This document shows, one piece after another, positions 1-13,600 of a stretch of DNA of 64,000 nt (positions are counted from its first letter, which is position 1; every line of letters starts with the position of its first letter). Source of the stretch: Rhizodiscina lignyota (lineage: Eukaryota; Ascomycota; Dothideomycetes; Aulographales; Rhizodiscinaceae). The translations under genes were made by a program, and so were the position numbers. Location of the stretch: positions 620,001-684,000 of the forward strand of contig ML978128.1 of the NCBI GenBank assembly GCA_010015805.1. Direction: 5' to 3'. The notes below the pieces were generated by a model, which was not told the origin of the DNA, searched no databases, and saw only the letters and a program-made list of their open reading frames with translations.

Positions 1-564
1 GTGTTGAAAATGAGACACGCGATATCAAGTTAGGGTAGTGAGGATAGATGAAAGAAATAAAGGAAAAAGTAGAAATGGCTGTCTGCATTCGCCTGCATCA
101 CGAATGGGAGACTCTGATCCGCCTACTTCCTGCTGCTCCGTACGTTTGTTCCCTGAGCCCCAAGCCCACTCTACGAAACGGCACAATCGTTGGCTTGGAA
201 AGCAGAGGAGGAGAAGTTGAGAGCTAGGAGGACATGAGCTCCCCAAGACGTCTCTGCCCCATATGTATGTCTGCAGTGAGGCTAAAATTGCAGTGCACAT
301 CAGGGCGGGCAAAAGGGCGAGTCGGCGAATCGCCGGCTACATGAATCAATCTACACGTGCAGCCACCGCGATCCCGGCATCAGACGTCACTTCCAACGTT
401 CCAATTCAGTCTGTCTATCGCATATCCCTCCAATGTGACACATTCAAGCGTCCTCCTACCGAACACTTATCCTCACCGTTGTGTCATTGTCTCCAGACCC
501 CGAATCTCACGATCCCCATCTCCATCGCGCGCCAATTCCTGCATTCTCAGACCGGCATTCCACC
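1..564. other. Left-edge stretch, no gene seen
   Basis: Short open frames on both strands here have no recognisable domain, no consistent codon bias and no good start context. The last part probably acts as 5' leader and promoter of the small membrane-protein gene that follows. A gene whose body lies left of the window cannot be excluded. Confidence 0.5.
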
Positions 565-960
565 ATGCCGCCTCCTCGCAACAACGCAGACCCAACGCCG
601 CACCCGCACCGCCAGACGCTCAAGTTCATCCTCGTGCTGCTCTCCGGCTTCCTGTTAGGCGTGCTGCTCGGCATGCTGTCGACGAGCCTGGTGTTCTACT
701 TCGTGCCCGCGCCCTTCCTCGAGAACGTGCTGAAGCAGCGGCGGAACAAGTTCGACGAGCTGCTGCAGATGCGGCGGATGTGCAAGAGCAGCGAGGGCGG
801 GTTCGTGGAGAAGTACGACCCGGTCGAGAACGTGGTGCAGATCTGCACGTGTTGGCCGCGAGGGTGGAGCGAGCTTGGGGGGTGGATGGTTAGCTGTGCC
901 AGGGTGGAGTTGGTGGGGTGGGGAGAGGTTGGCAGCTGGGGCTTGGGAGAAGAGACCTGA
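565..960 (+). CDS. Small single-pass membrane protein (hypothetical)
   Basis: The chosen start has a strong fungal context (CACCATGCC) and opens MPPPRNNADPTP. The in-frame ATG at 481 would add 28 residues of poor quality. Residues about 20-50 form one long hydrophobic segment (ILVLLSGFLLGVLLGML, then VFYFVPAPF), followed by a basic-acidic stretch (LKQRRNKFDELLQMRR). Codon use is strongly GC-biased up to about position 855 and then changes to a GT/GG-rich run with little coding character. The true 3' end may therefore lie after an intron beginning near 850 that I could not place. I do not recognise the family. The existence of the gene is likely; its C-terminus is uncertain. Confidence 0.5.
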   Translation: MPPPRNNADPTPHPHRQTLKFILVLLSGFLLGVLLGMLSTSLVFYFVPAPFLENVLKQRRNKFDELLQMRRMCKSSEGGFVEKYDPVENVVQICTCWPRGWSELGGWMVSCARVELVGWGEVGSWGLGEET

Positions 961-1691
961 GAGTATTGGGATGAATTGGGCGAGTGGGTCTTGTTAGAAT
1001 TGATACAGCTGGCTTGTTGGAGTCGGTTGGGCTATTGTCATACATCACAGACGAGGACGTCAGCTCTTCGCCATGATATCATGGCGAACGCGGGATACCG
1101 TTCACACCTTGCGAAGCGGCAGTTTCTAGACCATAACTTCCGAGGTGTGCAATTGCCCGAGAGCGCCGTTCTGATGCATCACGATTAGGAGAGAGCATTG
1201 GAATTAGTCCCGGCTCAAGACATCCATCAGCAGCATGTCTGATGACGGCTGACATGATTGGTCGCCAATAATGAGTATAAATCTCACACCACGTCACATT
1301 GACATCCAAACTGATTGCTTTCAGGACTGGTGAGAGAGAAGATTGCGTAGTAAATTCTATATGCCCACTATTACTGTGGAAGACATTGGCCTGCCGTTTA
1401 TTGCTCAAATCACACTCATCAATGATCTAGGTATCCTCCCTAATGAGTGAGGCCCGTTACCAGCATTCCCTTCCGTCAGTGTATTCTATTAATACAAGCA
1501 GACGGTCCATATTGTCCTGTCCTCAGAAAAGACTGAAAAAATGCTCTCGGGAGCGCCCTCTAGACACTCTACCGATCAAGCCACGGCTAAGAAAATCCTG
1601 CAAATCACTTTGACCACCCGTTTGGTGCAATTTGACGACCACCGCCATTACGTCGTCCGATCTCTATACGGAAGCCCAAGGAAAATCAAAC
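961..1691. other. Intergenic, no gene seen
   Basis: This is the gap between the small membrane-protein gene and the 3' end of the next minus-strand gene. The open frames on either strand are short, overlap each other and lack recognisable domains. No RNA gene or repeat was found. Confidence 0.5.
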
Positions 1692-2387
1692 TTAGAAAAT
1701 CTTGGCGAGTCTTTTGCCCTTCATGCTCCATCTCTTCGACGTTGGAACACCAGGATGCGCCTCGACGCCATTCGTCCCCGATGCTCCTGTCCCGCCGCTG
1801 CTTGTCGAGTTCGCCCTGCTACGACCAGACGTCCCTTCGGGTTCGACGTACATGCTCTGCTTCCCTGCGCGAGAAACGTGCTCCGGGAGCTGTGCCAGGT
1901 ACGAATCGATGCGCTGATTGCGCTGGATGTTGCGCTCGCTTGCAATTTGGGTGAGGGGCGTCATCGCGTATGCTGCGGTTGTTGGTGCGGCACCGGGATT
2001 CACATTAACGTTGTAGCTTCCCGCACCACCTCCATATCCATAGCTGCTGCTGCCAGTGCTGCTGTCGCTTCTGGCAAGGCTTCCTCTCCTGCTGTCTCGA
2101 CGGGCACTCGCCAGGCTGGAGGTTGTCATAGTGCTCAGACTGTTGGTGCGTGAGAGGTGTGCTGGACCGATACCGCCCGCATCGTCGTAACCGAGCAGGC
2201 GATAGTTGGATGGGTCGAGTGCCGCCGAGCCGTTGCAGAAGGCGCAGGCATCCGTGCGGTTCTCCCAGCCGGACAGGGAGAGCTTCCCGCAGTTGGCGAG
2301 GTTCGAGCCGGTAGAGCAGGGCTTGGTGAGACGAAAGTAGGTGTGGCTGCAAGGGCCAGTGGAACGGTTGAGTTCGGCCACACACAT
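1692..2387 (-). CDS. Hypothetical protein with N-terminal Cys cluster and Ser-rich tail
   Basis: A single open frame of 231 residues starting in good context (CAACAATGTG). The first 55 residues hold regularly spaced Cys and His: C2, then CSHTYF, KPCSTG, NCGKLS, and a closing CAFC pair. This pattern is seen in many small fungal proteins of unknown function and is possibly metal-binding. From about residue 80 the chain is low-complexity (Ser, Gly, Ala, Arg), with RRxS-type sites (RRDSRRGS, KRWSMKG) that look like kinase targets. The C-terminus is basic. No enzyme domain is recognisable. The Cys cluster and absence of stops support a real gene; the function is unknown. Confidence 0.6.
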   Translation of the reverse strand: MCVAELNRSTGPCSHTYFRLTKPCSTGSNLANCGKLSLSGWENRTDACAFCNGSAALDPSNYRLLGYDDAGGIGPAHLSRTNSLSTMTTSSLASARRDSRRGSLARSDSSTGSSSYGYGGGAGSYNVNVNPGAAPTTAAYAMTPLTQIASERNIQRNQRIDSYLAQLPEHVSRAGKQSMYVEPEGTSGRSRANSTSSGGTGASGTNGVEAHPGVPTSKRWSMKGKRLAKIF

Positions 2388-4618
2388 TGTTGCTGATCTG
2401 ACGCTAAAGGGATCGTAGTTTACTGGATCTCCGAGGGAAGGATACTGGTAAAAGATCGAAGTTGTCGAAGGATCGGGGTCGTGAACGACTGGAATGAAAG
2501 TACTCTAGTACCTTGCACCGAGGGCGACAGGTCCACGTCAAGCGTATAGCAGCGGACACGGTCGGAAGTAGATGAGGTGGTGGCGGTGGCGCGGTAACTG
2601 GGAACTTTCGAGGGCCGAAAGAGAAGTGCAAAGGAATGGATGCCGCGGAAGGCGATGAGAGTGGTAGGGGACGTAAAAGGTCGCCGTTTTGAAGGACGAA
2701 AAGCGTTGGCAGCAGGGTCGGTCGATAGGCACGCCGGTGGGGACGTCTCTCGTCGCTTTGAGTGTCGGAGCGGTGCTTTGAGGGAGCGTGAGAAGCGGTC
2801 TTGGCTGGCGTGTCTTATACGTGCACGTCTGCCTTCCCCTTCGCAACTTTTTTTTCGATAGTGGAGGTTTATCGCAGTCGCACAAGATCTGATAGCGCCT
2901 TATCAGGGCATGTGTCTGACGCACGTGGCGGCTGCTATAGGTGCAAACGGGTCCGCGTGCAGTCGAGCGAGAACGAAGGGGAACGACGCAGATTTCAGGC
3001 AGTTTGCCAGGCAGTCGCGGTGTGCAAAGGGCCCGTTGTTGTACAGGATGACGGAATGCGCGTCTGTGCGCTCCTCAGTAGCTAAGGGAAACTTGCTTTG
3101 CTGCTAACGCTCTGCTAATGCTCTGGTCCGCGCGGGTGGGCCCGAAATGTCCACTAATTACCGCTGGTTGGGTCGGGGAAGCTGGAGCGGGAGGAAACGT
3201 GGTCTAGATTCGCACGCACCGTGCGCCTGGGTAAATTGTGCCTGTAAGACCACCGAGGTGAGCGAGGAAGGGGGTGAAGAAAAATATATGTAGCGCGGAC
3301 AGCCCGCCCACCATGCTGCTACGGTGAGTAGTCATACTCGTCTCAGCAGCGACAGCAGAGGAACAGCCAGTGCTTAAGAGTCACCTCCTGCGCGGACGTG
3401 GGCAGCACATGACTGACCATTGCTCAGTCCGCCGCGTCCAAGCCTGGCTGTGCCGTCTCATCAAGCTCTGCCCAAGATCTCCGCCGGCATCCCTTCCCGC
3501 AACGCCGCCCCAGCCAAGGGCTTGTCGAGCACTTGTCAGCGCCTCGACGTGTGAGGACTTGGGCGGTAGGGAGAGGTGTTGCTAAGCTTGACAGAGGATT
3601 ATGGGCCATGGCGACCCCCTACTCCTACCTAGCGGGTCAGGACTCACGAGCAGACGTTGCGCGGAAGGAAGCGCTAGGGCGTGCAGCTAGGCGTGCTTCC
3701 GCGGGCGCCGGAGCCCTCTGGACGCTGCTTGGCGGGCGAAGATGGACGGCCGGTGGGCTGAGCTGGTGAGATGAACGCTGATGGGCATCGATGCTGTTCC
3801 AGAGCCACAGCGTCGGGTCGCACGCGAGATGCTCTGCTCTGCTGGCACGATGTGCCATTCTGCAATATTACGGGCGTTGACTCTCCGCGTGCAGAGCGTG
3901 TACATGTACATGTACATGGCAGATCGTTGAAGCGCAATTGGAGACTAACTCACGGCTTAGTCTCCATTGCTCGCCGCACAGAGGCTCAACGTAGCGAATT
4001 GAGCCTCCTCAGCGCTCGCATGTCATCTCTTATCCGCATGAAAACATTATGAAAAAATTGCTGACCCCGGCACTTGCAATATTGCCAAAAGTGGGCATGC
4101 AGTGCCTAGCTGCTAGCCCGTTTCTCCACACAAGCACGACGGCCGCCCAGATCGCATACCAAGAGGTCCAATCCAGCCACACCGCGCCAGACGTCGCGGC
4201 ATTGGAACCCCTCGCCTCTTCGCATGGGACTGCATATGTATACTCCACACCTCTTAGCAAGCAAGTCGCTGTGAGTCGTCACGTCGCTGTTCGTGCCGTC
4301 CCGCACGCTTTGCCGTTATTAGCTGTGCTAGGTACTCCGCACCCGGACACTGATGGTGTGCGAATGCAACCTTTAGCCAATTCTCCAATCCTCATCGATG
4401 CGGCACCAGGGTGTGCAGAATCGCTACTGAAATGTGACTTATCACTTTATTTCTGGCCCTCAAACTTTCCGATCGTTTCGGATTGCACAGTTTATATTCT
4501 TGGATCAGATGCCTGCCAATGTTACAGAGCATAACCTCTATGTACAATTTGAGCGCGATAAGGATGCAAAATACCAGTCTTATTAACGCAAAACGTAGGT
4601 ATGAGCAAAGGAAAATTA
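2388..4618. other. 2.2 kb intergenic region, no convincing gene
   Basis: The region lies upstream of the Cys-cluster protein and downstream of the siderophore synthetase. Frames of 60-130 codons occur on both strands but overlap one another and have Arg/Ser/Pro-rich random composition. A short GTACAT triplication sits at about 3900-3917. GATA-like sequence near 2886 (ATCTGATAG) misses the iron-regulator consensus by one base. Nothing else was recognised. Confidence 0.5.
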
Positions 4619-7600
4619 TCAGTCTGTCTCCCTGTCACACAGTTCCTCCAACATTCTCCCGAGATTTCGCACGACACCTTGGGCTTGCTCAAGAGACAGC
4701 ATCTTCTCTGGGCAAAACAGCCCAACATGCAAGGAGCCATCCACAACGGCGGCCTCAACGTCCACGGATTGCTATATTACGTCAGTACTGCATGAAACAG
4801 CGAAAAGAATGTGCATCGACTCACCAGGTACGCCCCTTTAACCACGTTCCGCTTCAGCTCCGGCGGATTTTCAAATTCTTCGGAGGAGACGTCCACAACA
4901 CGACCATAACCTTCCGATCGTCGAGAATTGAGCTCTGTGATTTGCACGGCAACTTCTCCACTCTCCTCCACGGGCCGATCCGTACCTCCGTCGCCAGCAT
5001 CCGGCAGTTTCAGAAAATTGACAAAGCTGTCGATCTTTACACCAGTCCATTCCTCAATCTCGCACAGCCCAGCAGCGGAGTTTGCAACACTGCTAACTTC
5101 TTGGAGATCCTGTTGCACCTGTATCGCAACTTCAATCAAGCTTCTACTTGCTGGCGCGACGACCCGAAGCGGGACAAGGTTGACCGTCGGCATTGGCAAA
5201 TCAGCCAAGTCGTCAAGAGCGTGCGATCGATTTGCGAGGTAGATCCCAAATACCACATCCTCCAGGGCATTCTCCTCTTGAGGAGAAACGAGCCTTGCGT
5301 AGATTCGGGCGTAGGCAGCGAGGAATAGTGCCTGAACTGGCAACCCCTTCTTTCTCGCAAGATTGTCGAGTCTCTGCACGCCCGAGAAGGCGCCCGGAAC
5401 AAAGATTTCCACACGCTTATCGATGGAATTTGGCTGCGAAAAGCATGTGGCAGGTGCTCCGCGAAGGTATGACGTCCAGAACTCTCGGCTAGTGCCGTGT
5501 GCGTCTTGCGGAATTGTCTGTGCGATGTACTTCTCGTAAACGCCAAGCGGCGGTGAGACGACGTGTTTGTGATTGCAGAGGTCCTGTAGCTGTGAGATCA
5601 GAAGTGGAAGGCTGACGCCATCGTAGAGCGCATGGTGAATTTTCAGTCTTATGAGCCAATCACCCTCTTGAGGTTGCACGGCCAGGGCGACCAAGGGCTG
5701 GTTCGCAGATTTTTTTATTTCTGACTGGTCCGTATCAAGAACCTGAACTTCATTGACGGCTGACTTGAGAATGACTTGGATGACTGGAGTGTCCCTTCGC
5801 CCAGTCGCTACCAGAACTGTGCGCAACATTGGATTGAACTTTACAAGATCTGCCCAGGCAGTCTGTAGCGTGTCGACTGAAAGTTGCATGGGTGCGGAAT
5901 ATTGGAACTCTGGGTAAAACAGCGCGCCCTTAGCCTGTTGCCAAACCGATAGCATGTAGACCTGCCCCGATGTAGCTGGCAGCAGCTTCTCAACATCGGC
6001 CTTTGCAATGCCTGCAACGTCGAGGAGACTATTCAGCTCCGCATCTGGAAGGTCCAATAAGGACCGACTAGACAGCTGAGTATCTTGAGAAGAGTCAATG
6101 CCATTCTTCGAAGACGCCAGCTGAGCCATCTTTGCAATCGATCCAGCACGTAGAAGCTCGCTCACAGAGAGCTTCATACCTTCGGAGCGAAGAAGCCTTG
6201 ATACCTTGATAGCGCTGATGGAATCCAGACCGAGATGGTACAATGTTGACTGCTTAGAGATTTCAGCCTCCGCGACACCGGACACTGTAGCAAGGACCTT
6301 GCGGACTGCTACTTCAGCAACACTCCAATGTGTCGGATCAACAGTGCCTTCAGAGGTCTTCAAGTCGCTCGGCTCGGTGCTTGAAGGATCAACAGCCTCA
6401 ATCTCAAATTCAGGAAGACCTGCAACACTCAGGCCATCTTCTAGATCATCCAAGACAGGTGTGTCTGTCGAATCGAGCATTCGCTGGAGGACAGAGTCAA
6501 GGCGCTCCAAGAGTGCTTCAACACCATTGACGTCTAAGACGTCGCGTTTGCATGCAGTACGCCAAATAACTTCATCCCCAACAATTTCCATTTCGACACA
6601 AACAGGAAACTCCACATCCGATGCGCCGCCAATAGACTCGTACAGGGGCTGTCCAGCATCTTCACCTTCCGGCCTTGTTTGATAGATGAAAAGCGTATCG
6701 AACAACGGCCCGCCGTTAGTGTCCGCAAATTTAAGAGCCTTGGCGAGAGGGAAGTGCTGGTGCTCCCTTGCTGAAGTGACGCTCTCCTGCACAAACTGCA
6801 GCATCTCGACAAATCGGCCATGGATGAACGATCGGAAGGCAATTGTGCTCATTGTCGGAAACATAACCTCATTCGCCTCTGGGGTATCCCGACCCGATAG
6901 AACAACGCCGAAAACGACATCCAGCTTCCGCAGGTAGGACGAAAGCACTAATGACCAGCATGTTAGCGCCACAGCTTGTGCAGTGACGCCGTGATCTTTC
7001 GAGAATAACCTCAACTTCGGTGCTGATATTCTACTCTTGTTCTCTAGCCGCTGCAGACGAGGTTCATCTGCACCTGTAGATGTTACGGGGAACAAGGATG
7101 ACTGTGCCCCTGCAAGTGTGTCGTTCCAAAACTGATGCGCTTCACCGGAGTTGGAGTCGGATATGATGTTCTTCAAAGTCTCAAGGAAATGTGGACGGCC
7201 AACATCGGATTGAAGGTAGGCCTTTTGGACATCGGAGTGCAACAAGCTGAGAGACCATCCATCGTAGAGTGCATGTGCTATGGATAACACAAGATAAATG
7301 TCGTCTTTGCAGCGGACGAGGGTCACTGAGAACAGGGTGTCTTTTCCATTCTGCTCTGCAGCGTTCGCCCTTATCTGCTCCTGAAGCTGTAAAATGTCTT
7401 CGACCGTGTCGCAGCTTGTCTCTGTTAGAGCCAATTCGCTCGATCGACGAACGCACTGTGCGAACGCGTTGCTATGGGCCGGGTCATCCACCGGTATGAA
7501 AATCGTCCTCAGGATGGGATATGTCTGATACAATGTATTCCAGGCATCTCGCAATCTCCGTACGTCGGTGTCTTGCGCTAGCTTCATGACATCCATGTTG

Positions 7601-10600
7601 TAGTACTCCGTGAAGTCCGAGCTCAACATCTCCGCAACCATAGCATCCTGCATGGGCGAAGTCGGCAACACGTAGTCGAAATCTTCAATCGCAATCTTTG
7701 AACCCTTCAGACTCCGTATCAACTCCGATTCAATGCTCTCCATGTCGACTTGTGGAGAGGCCGAGCCAGGCTCGTCTGGCTTGCCTTCCAGACGATTTGC
7801 GATTTTCTCTATTGTCAGTTCACGCATGATTGTGCTGACCGGAATCTTGCGACCGATTTTGGCAAGCCTGGAGGAGAGCTTGACTGCGTCGATGCTGTCC
7901 AAACCAAGCTCTAGAATGGATTGATGGGAGGCAATTGTCTCGGCATCAATGCCAGCCAAAATGGATATCTCGTCCCTTACCGCAACTTGAACAGGGGTCC
8001 AATCCTGGCTATTATCGTTTCTTTGACCATATTCTCGTGTTCCGTTCAATTTCTCGACGTCGTTCGCCGTATGCAGCACCTCGATCTCGCCGATAACGTG
8101 TGAGACCAAACCGTCGGAGCTCTCTAACATTGCAGAATATGCCATTTCAAGCAGTTCTTTCATGCGTTCAAGATCTTCGCCGCTGAAGTATTGGTTTTGG
8201 GCAACGAGTTGTACCTGGAGAGTCCCATTCCGACAATACTCGACGTCAACGGCGAGTGGATAGTCTGCAGCTTGTTCGGACTCTAGCGGTTTCCAAAGAT
8301 CGGCATAATTGTCCTCTTCCGTTTGCTTCTGGAAAACGAATAGTGTGTCAAATAGTGCGTGCCCGTGCGGAACTTTGAGCCACTTCCGAATATCCCGGAG
8401 AGGTGTATGCTGATATGGAAGAGCGGCAGCATTGAAATCGTGGCATTTCCTGATCACACTGGTCCAAGTATCTGATCCCTCAAATGCAAAGCAGAAGGGA
8501 ATCGTGTTGAACATTGGCCCAACGACCCGATCGGCATCTTTGAAATCAATGGACCGGCCAGAGACAACCATTCCGATAGTCAAATCACCCTGCTTTTGAT
8601 TGCGAAGAGCCGCGAGCCAGCAAGCTTGCACTAGGGCTTGATCCGTGACACCAAGTCTGCGCTTTAGCTTCTCGAATTTAGTACCGCTAGATAAGCTCAA
8701 TGACATTGAGTGAACAGCATTGTCCGGGTCAGTGGAAATGGTAGGCAAATAATATCCTTGGGCTCCTTGTAGCCGCTCTAGCCAGAACGTCTTTGCGCCC
8801 GCAACTGTTTGCAGCGGCCCATGAGCAAGGGCTTCGTGGAACGCTGGGCCGTAGTCTATCTGTTCCTGTTGTTTATACTCGGCCACGACCAGATGCAGGA
8901 GAAGCGCTAGACTATTCGCATCGTAAAGGCCATGGAAGATATGAAGAGCCATAATTGCCTTGGTCGAGCTTCTTGCCACCACAATCTCAACTGGGTGCCT
9001 GAAGGTCTCCTTGTTTTGCTGCCACCATTGACGATGTCGCTCGGCAAGATATTCTAAGCTATCATGTCCATCAGGAAGGCCAAGTTCGCTCCAGAGTTGG
9101 TCAACTTCTCGTAGGGCTACTTGCACATAGCCTTCGGTGGTTGGTACAAACCGCGTCCGCAAAATCTGCAGGGACACGACTGCTTTCTCCCATGCTCCAC
9201 GTAGCGCGGCAAGATCGATATTTGGGTGCAGCTCGAAACGAAAGGCTGTGAAATACAGAGGCTGGTCGCTCTCGATGGATTTTGAAATGATGCCTTGTTG
9301 GAGCGCAGTACATGGTGCGATACTTTCCACCTCAGACGCAGAGACATCAAGGAGCCTAGAGACCACATTTTTGTACTTGTGCCGGGCAATAGCGATTGCT
9401 TGCTTCGCCGATAGGACTGCTCCTTTACCGGTTCGCTTTTCCGGAGAGACAGAGTCAAGCGCCGAGGCCAATTGAGATATTGTAGAATCTCACTTTGTCA
9501 GTACACGGCCAACAATCGTACGCCAGAGCATTTACTTACTGTTCATAATAAGTGAGACCGTAGCTGCGCGAAAACCGTTCGACTTCAAAGCTTGTGAAAA
9601 TCCAAAGACCGATATGGAGTCCAGCCCCAGTTCAAAAATGCTCGTTGATTTTCGCACATCGTCGCTGTCAATTGAGGCAAAGTTACCAAGCACTCTAATG
9701 ACCGCCTTCTCTCGCTCAGTAAGCGATACGTTTGAACTATCGGCACCAGCAGAGAGTTGGAGAAGGTTTTCTCCAGATATCTCGCCATATATTTGTTTCA
9801 GAGTGTGCGCGTCTGTCTTGTTGTTCGCGGAGAGCGGAATTTTCGTGAGGAGGATTGCATGCGTGGGAACCATATACGGAGGAAGCTTTCTTGAACATGC
9901 GTCAAGAGTTCCTGCAACGATCCCGGAGCTTTCTTGGTCGTACAGGACCTCAGGTTTAGTAGACGGATTCCTAGAAGCCGTAGTGACGAGAAACGTGACT
10001 AGCTGCTCCCGCTGTTGAGTTGGATGCTTCAGAACAAGCGTTGCGATGTCTTTCAGCGACGGAAGGGCATCCCGGATGACACTATTGATCTCTCCAATCT
10101 CAAGTCTTTGACCCCTCAGCTTCACTTGATCATCCGCACGTCCGAGAAAGTCGAAACTTTCGTCACTGAGAATCCGGACTAAATCTCCGGTTCGATAGAG
10201 ACGCTCCCCATGCCTCTCGAGGAATGGAAATCGCTCTGCAGTTAAGTCTGGCCGATTGAGATAGCCCTTGCCGACAAGCTTCCCTGAGACGCATAGCTCT
10301 CCAACTGCGCCGCGTAGAACGGGAATATCAGATCCTGGTTTCAGCACGTAAGAGCCGACGTTCAAGAACTGTGGGCCGATATTCGATGGCTTGCCGTTAG
10401 CTGGGACTCGAGGGTACATTGTAACTCCAATTGTTGCTTCTGTCGGCCCGTAGCCGTTGTATATGACGCCCTTTGGACCCCAGACATCGAGGATCTCTTG
10501 TTGAAGCTTTTCGCCGCCGGTAATGAAAACGCCCCTACAAAGGTCTGGCACGTCATCCGGAGTCAGTAGTTTTGCCAAACTGGGCGTCAGATCGATATGA

Positions 10601-13600
10601 GTGATCTTGAGACGTCGGATGGACGAGGCAAGGTCTTCGAATATAAGGTCTCTCGGTGCTGAGACGACACGAATGCCTACAGACCAACTCCAATACTGCT
10701 CGAGCACGGACACATCGAAATGGAACGAAGCAAATTGTAACCAGCGCGACTTCTTATCCCAGTGGCCACTGAAAAGATGCTGGAAGGACAGCATAGCCTG
10801 CACCGCATTCTCGTGCGTGATTTCACAACCTTTCGGAGTACCTGTAGTGCCGCTGGTGTATAGACAGTAGCAGGTTGCTGATGGTGTAATGGGCGGCTGA
10901 TGCTTGTTCTTGGCAGCGCTCGGGAGGTTTGACATGTTTGCCAGATCAAAGACGTGGACTCGTGAGAGGGTTTTGAGACTTTCAGCTTGCTCCCCAGAAG
11001 ACAGCACCAAGGACGCCTTGGAGTCATCCAGGATAAATTGCTTTCGCGCAGTCGGTGCATTAGGATCGATCGCAACATATGCGTATCCAGTCTTCAAGAC
11101 TCCTAGAATCGCGAAAGAAGCCTCGGGGCACTTGTCGAAACAAATTGCAATGAGCTGGCCGGCCTCAACACCTTGCTTGCATAATAATGATCTGACACGG
11201 TTGCCTTCGTCATTGAGCTCACTGTATGTCCAGTATCTGCTGATAGGCTGATCCCCGTCGAAACCATCAACAAACTCCAAGGCGTATCTGTCCGGTATTT
11301 GACGTGCCTTCTCCTCGACGAACTCGTGCAGTAACTTGACATTCGACGGTAGCTCCAAATGTTTTGCAGGTGTTATTGAAAACAAGTCAGTATGTCTCTT
11401 ATATAACTGCTCAGATGAGGCATTTGGATGGAGCACCAAGTCAACAAATATCATATCAAGTTGATGCAATAATGTCTCAGCTTGTTGCTGAGGAAGCTTC
11501 GTAGTATCAAAAGTCAATCGGAATGAGAAGTAGCCGGACCCAGACTTCTCCAATTCGACCGACACAGCATACTAACAATTATTAGCAGAAAATGCAGGAT
11601 GAAGGATTTCTTTTCTTACATCTGTTGGAGAATATTCCTCTGCTACTGTCCATGGTAGATCCGGGAGAGTGACCGTAGTTCTTTGGTACGCGAAAATGGT
11701 GTCGAACAAGGCCTCTCGTGTGTGCCCACTCCATCTCCGGATGCTCGCCAAGGGCGCAAATTGGAATTTGCGCACAGAGTTGTTGTAATCCATGGCCTGC
11801 TTTAAGACCGATTCATTACCGGGAGAAGCCGAACTAGAGTATGGGAGGGTTGTAATGCAAGGAAAGCAAGCCGACTCTGCTTCAGTGGACTCACGTCCAG
11901 AAAGGACGATTCCGAACGTGATCTGATCTTCTCCGAGATACGCTGCCAAAAGACGTGCCCACGAAGCCTGCGCTACCGCTTGGACCGTCACATCAGCACT
12001 GCTGCAGGCCTGTTCTACTTCCTTACAGCTCTGAGAGCACTTGCGTGACAAGCTCTGAAAGGACCCATAGTGTTGCTGTAGAGGGTTCATGTCTGGGAAA
12101 CGAACAATGCGCAACGAATTAGCTTGTTTAGTCCAGAAGCTCCGCTGATCTTTGGATTCCACAGAGCTCGACTGGATGATTTCCCTAAGCACGACAGCGA
12201 TGTCGGATTCCTCTTGGACAATTTGATCCTGAAGCGCCTGTGCTAGGTCGTTGAAGATCATCTGGAGGCTGTGTGCATCGTAAAGAGCATGCAGTATCAC
12301 GAGGTCGATGTACAAGTCATTCTCCACTTCGTAATGAAGCATCCTCCAAGGTGGTCTCTGCAGACTGTTCTGAATCTCCGCTGCGGCATTGTTTCTCCAC
12401 TGCTCCAGGTTGCGAACATTGCTTTCCAGCATCTCGCCTGCTGGGTAGGAAGAGTCATACCACAACATCGCGAACGGATGTTGAGGCTCATCAGTTTGTA
12501 CAAAACCGGTGCGCAGCATCTGGCGAGCTCTGGTTACCCTACACATCGCGGTCCTAATATCGTGAAAGGACCACGTTGAATGCAGCTTAAGCGTGATTCG
12601 ATTGCAGTAAAGGCCGTCGAATGATTTCAAGAATTCCGAAAGAATTCCATTTTGCGTTGGAGTGCAAGGGAGGATTTGTCCAACCGATTTCTGAGAGCCC
12701 TTGGAAATCTTGTGCTTGATTCTTTCTTCGAACGCTGAAAAATCAATCTTAACCGCATGAGGGTCATCGTGACTGTCCCTTGACAATCTCTGATCGATGA
12801 ATTGCGCGAGAGAGCCACAGGTTGGATGTTGGAGAATGTCAGCGACAGTGATTGATGGCCAAGATTTGCGAAGCAGCATGGCAACCTTGGTCGCGCTGAT
12901 GCTGTCAAGGCCGAGGCGGAATATTGTCGTATTTTTATGAATGTTCTCTAGTGAAACTGTAGATACTTCTTGTAGTGCGTTTCGGATTGTGATTTCCGTC
13001 GTAGACCAGTGTGGCGTCTTACTGAGTGGCTCGTCCTCGATAGCAGCTCTAAAGAGCGAGCGAAGCCTGCGCATATTGAGTTTACCAGATTTCGTATATG
13101 GCAATCGGTCAATCAGGCAAACTTGTTGAGGTGATAGAGATAAGGAATATGCATCCTTCAGGGCATCGCAGGCTGCACTCTTGTGCGCCCCAAACATCTT
13201 CGAGTCTGCCTCGCCATTCAAGACGATGAAGGCTACTAAATCCTCAGAGCCATCTGCAGAGTGATTGATGCTGACTATGGTTGCGTCCTGCACGAAGGGC
13301 AAATCGCGAACAGTCTGACTGATGCGCTCCGTATGTTTCTCTGTACATCCACGCAACTGAATGACCCCATTTGGATGCATGCGAGCTAGGTAACCCGTGC
13401 GACATTGGTCTGAGCTATGATGATCGTCCTTGCTATTTTGCGGTTTGGCTTCCTCATTTTCTTGAACGACAACTTCTCCGACTGCCCCGAGAGGTACTAT
13501 CGTGTCGTCTTCTGGGAATAGAATATTTACTGTGGTGCCAGAATTCCACGGTCGCTCTCCTCTTGCATGGGATAGAACAACCCCGATAGGTGGAAGGGTT

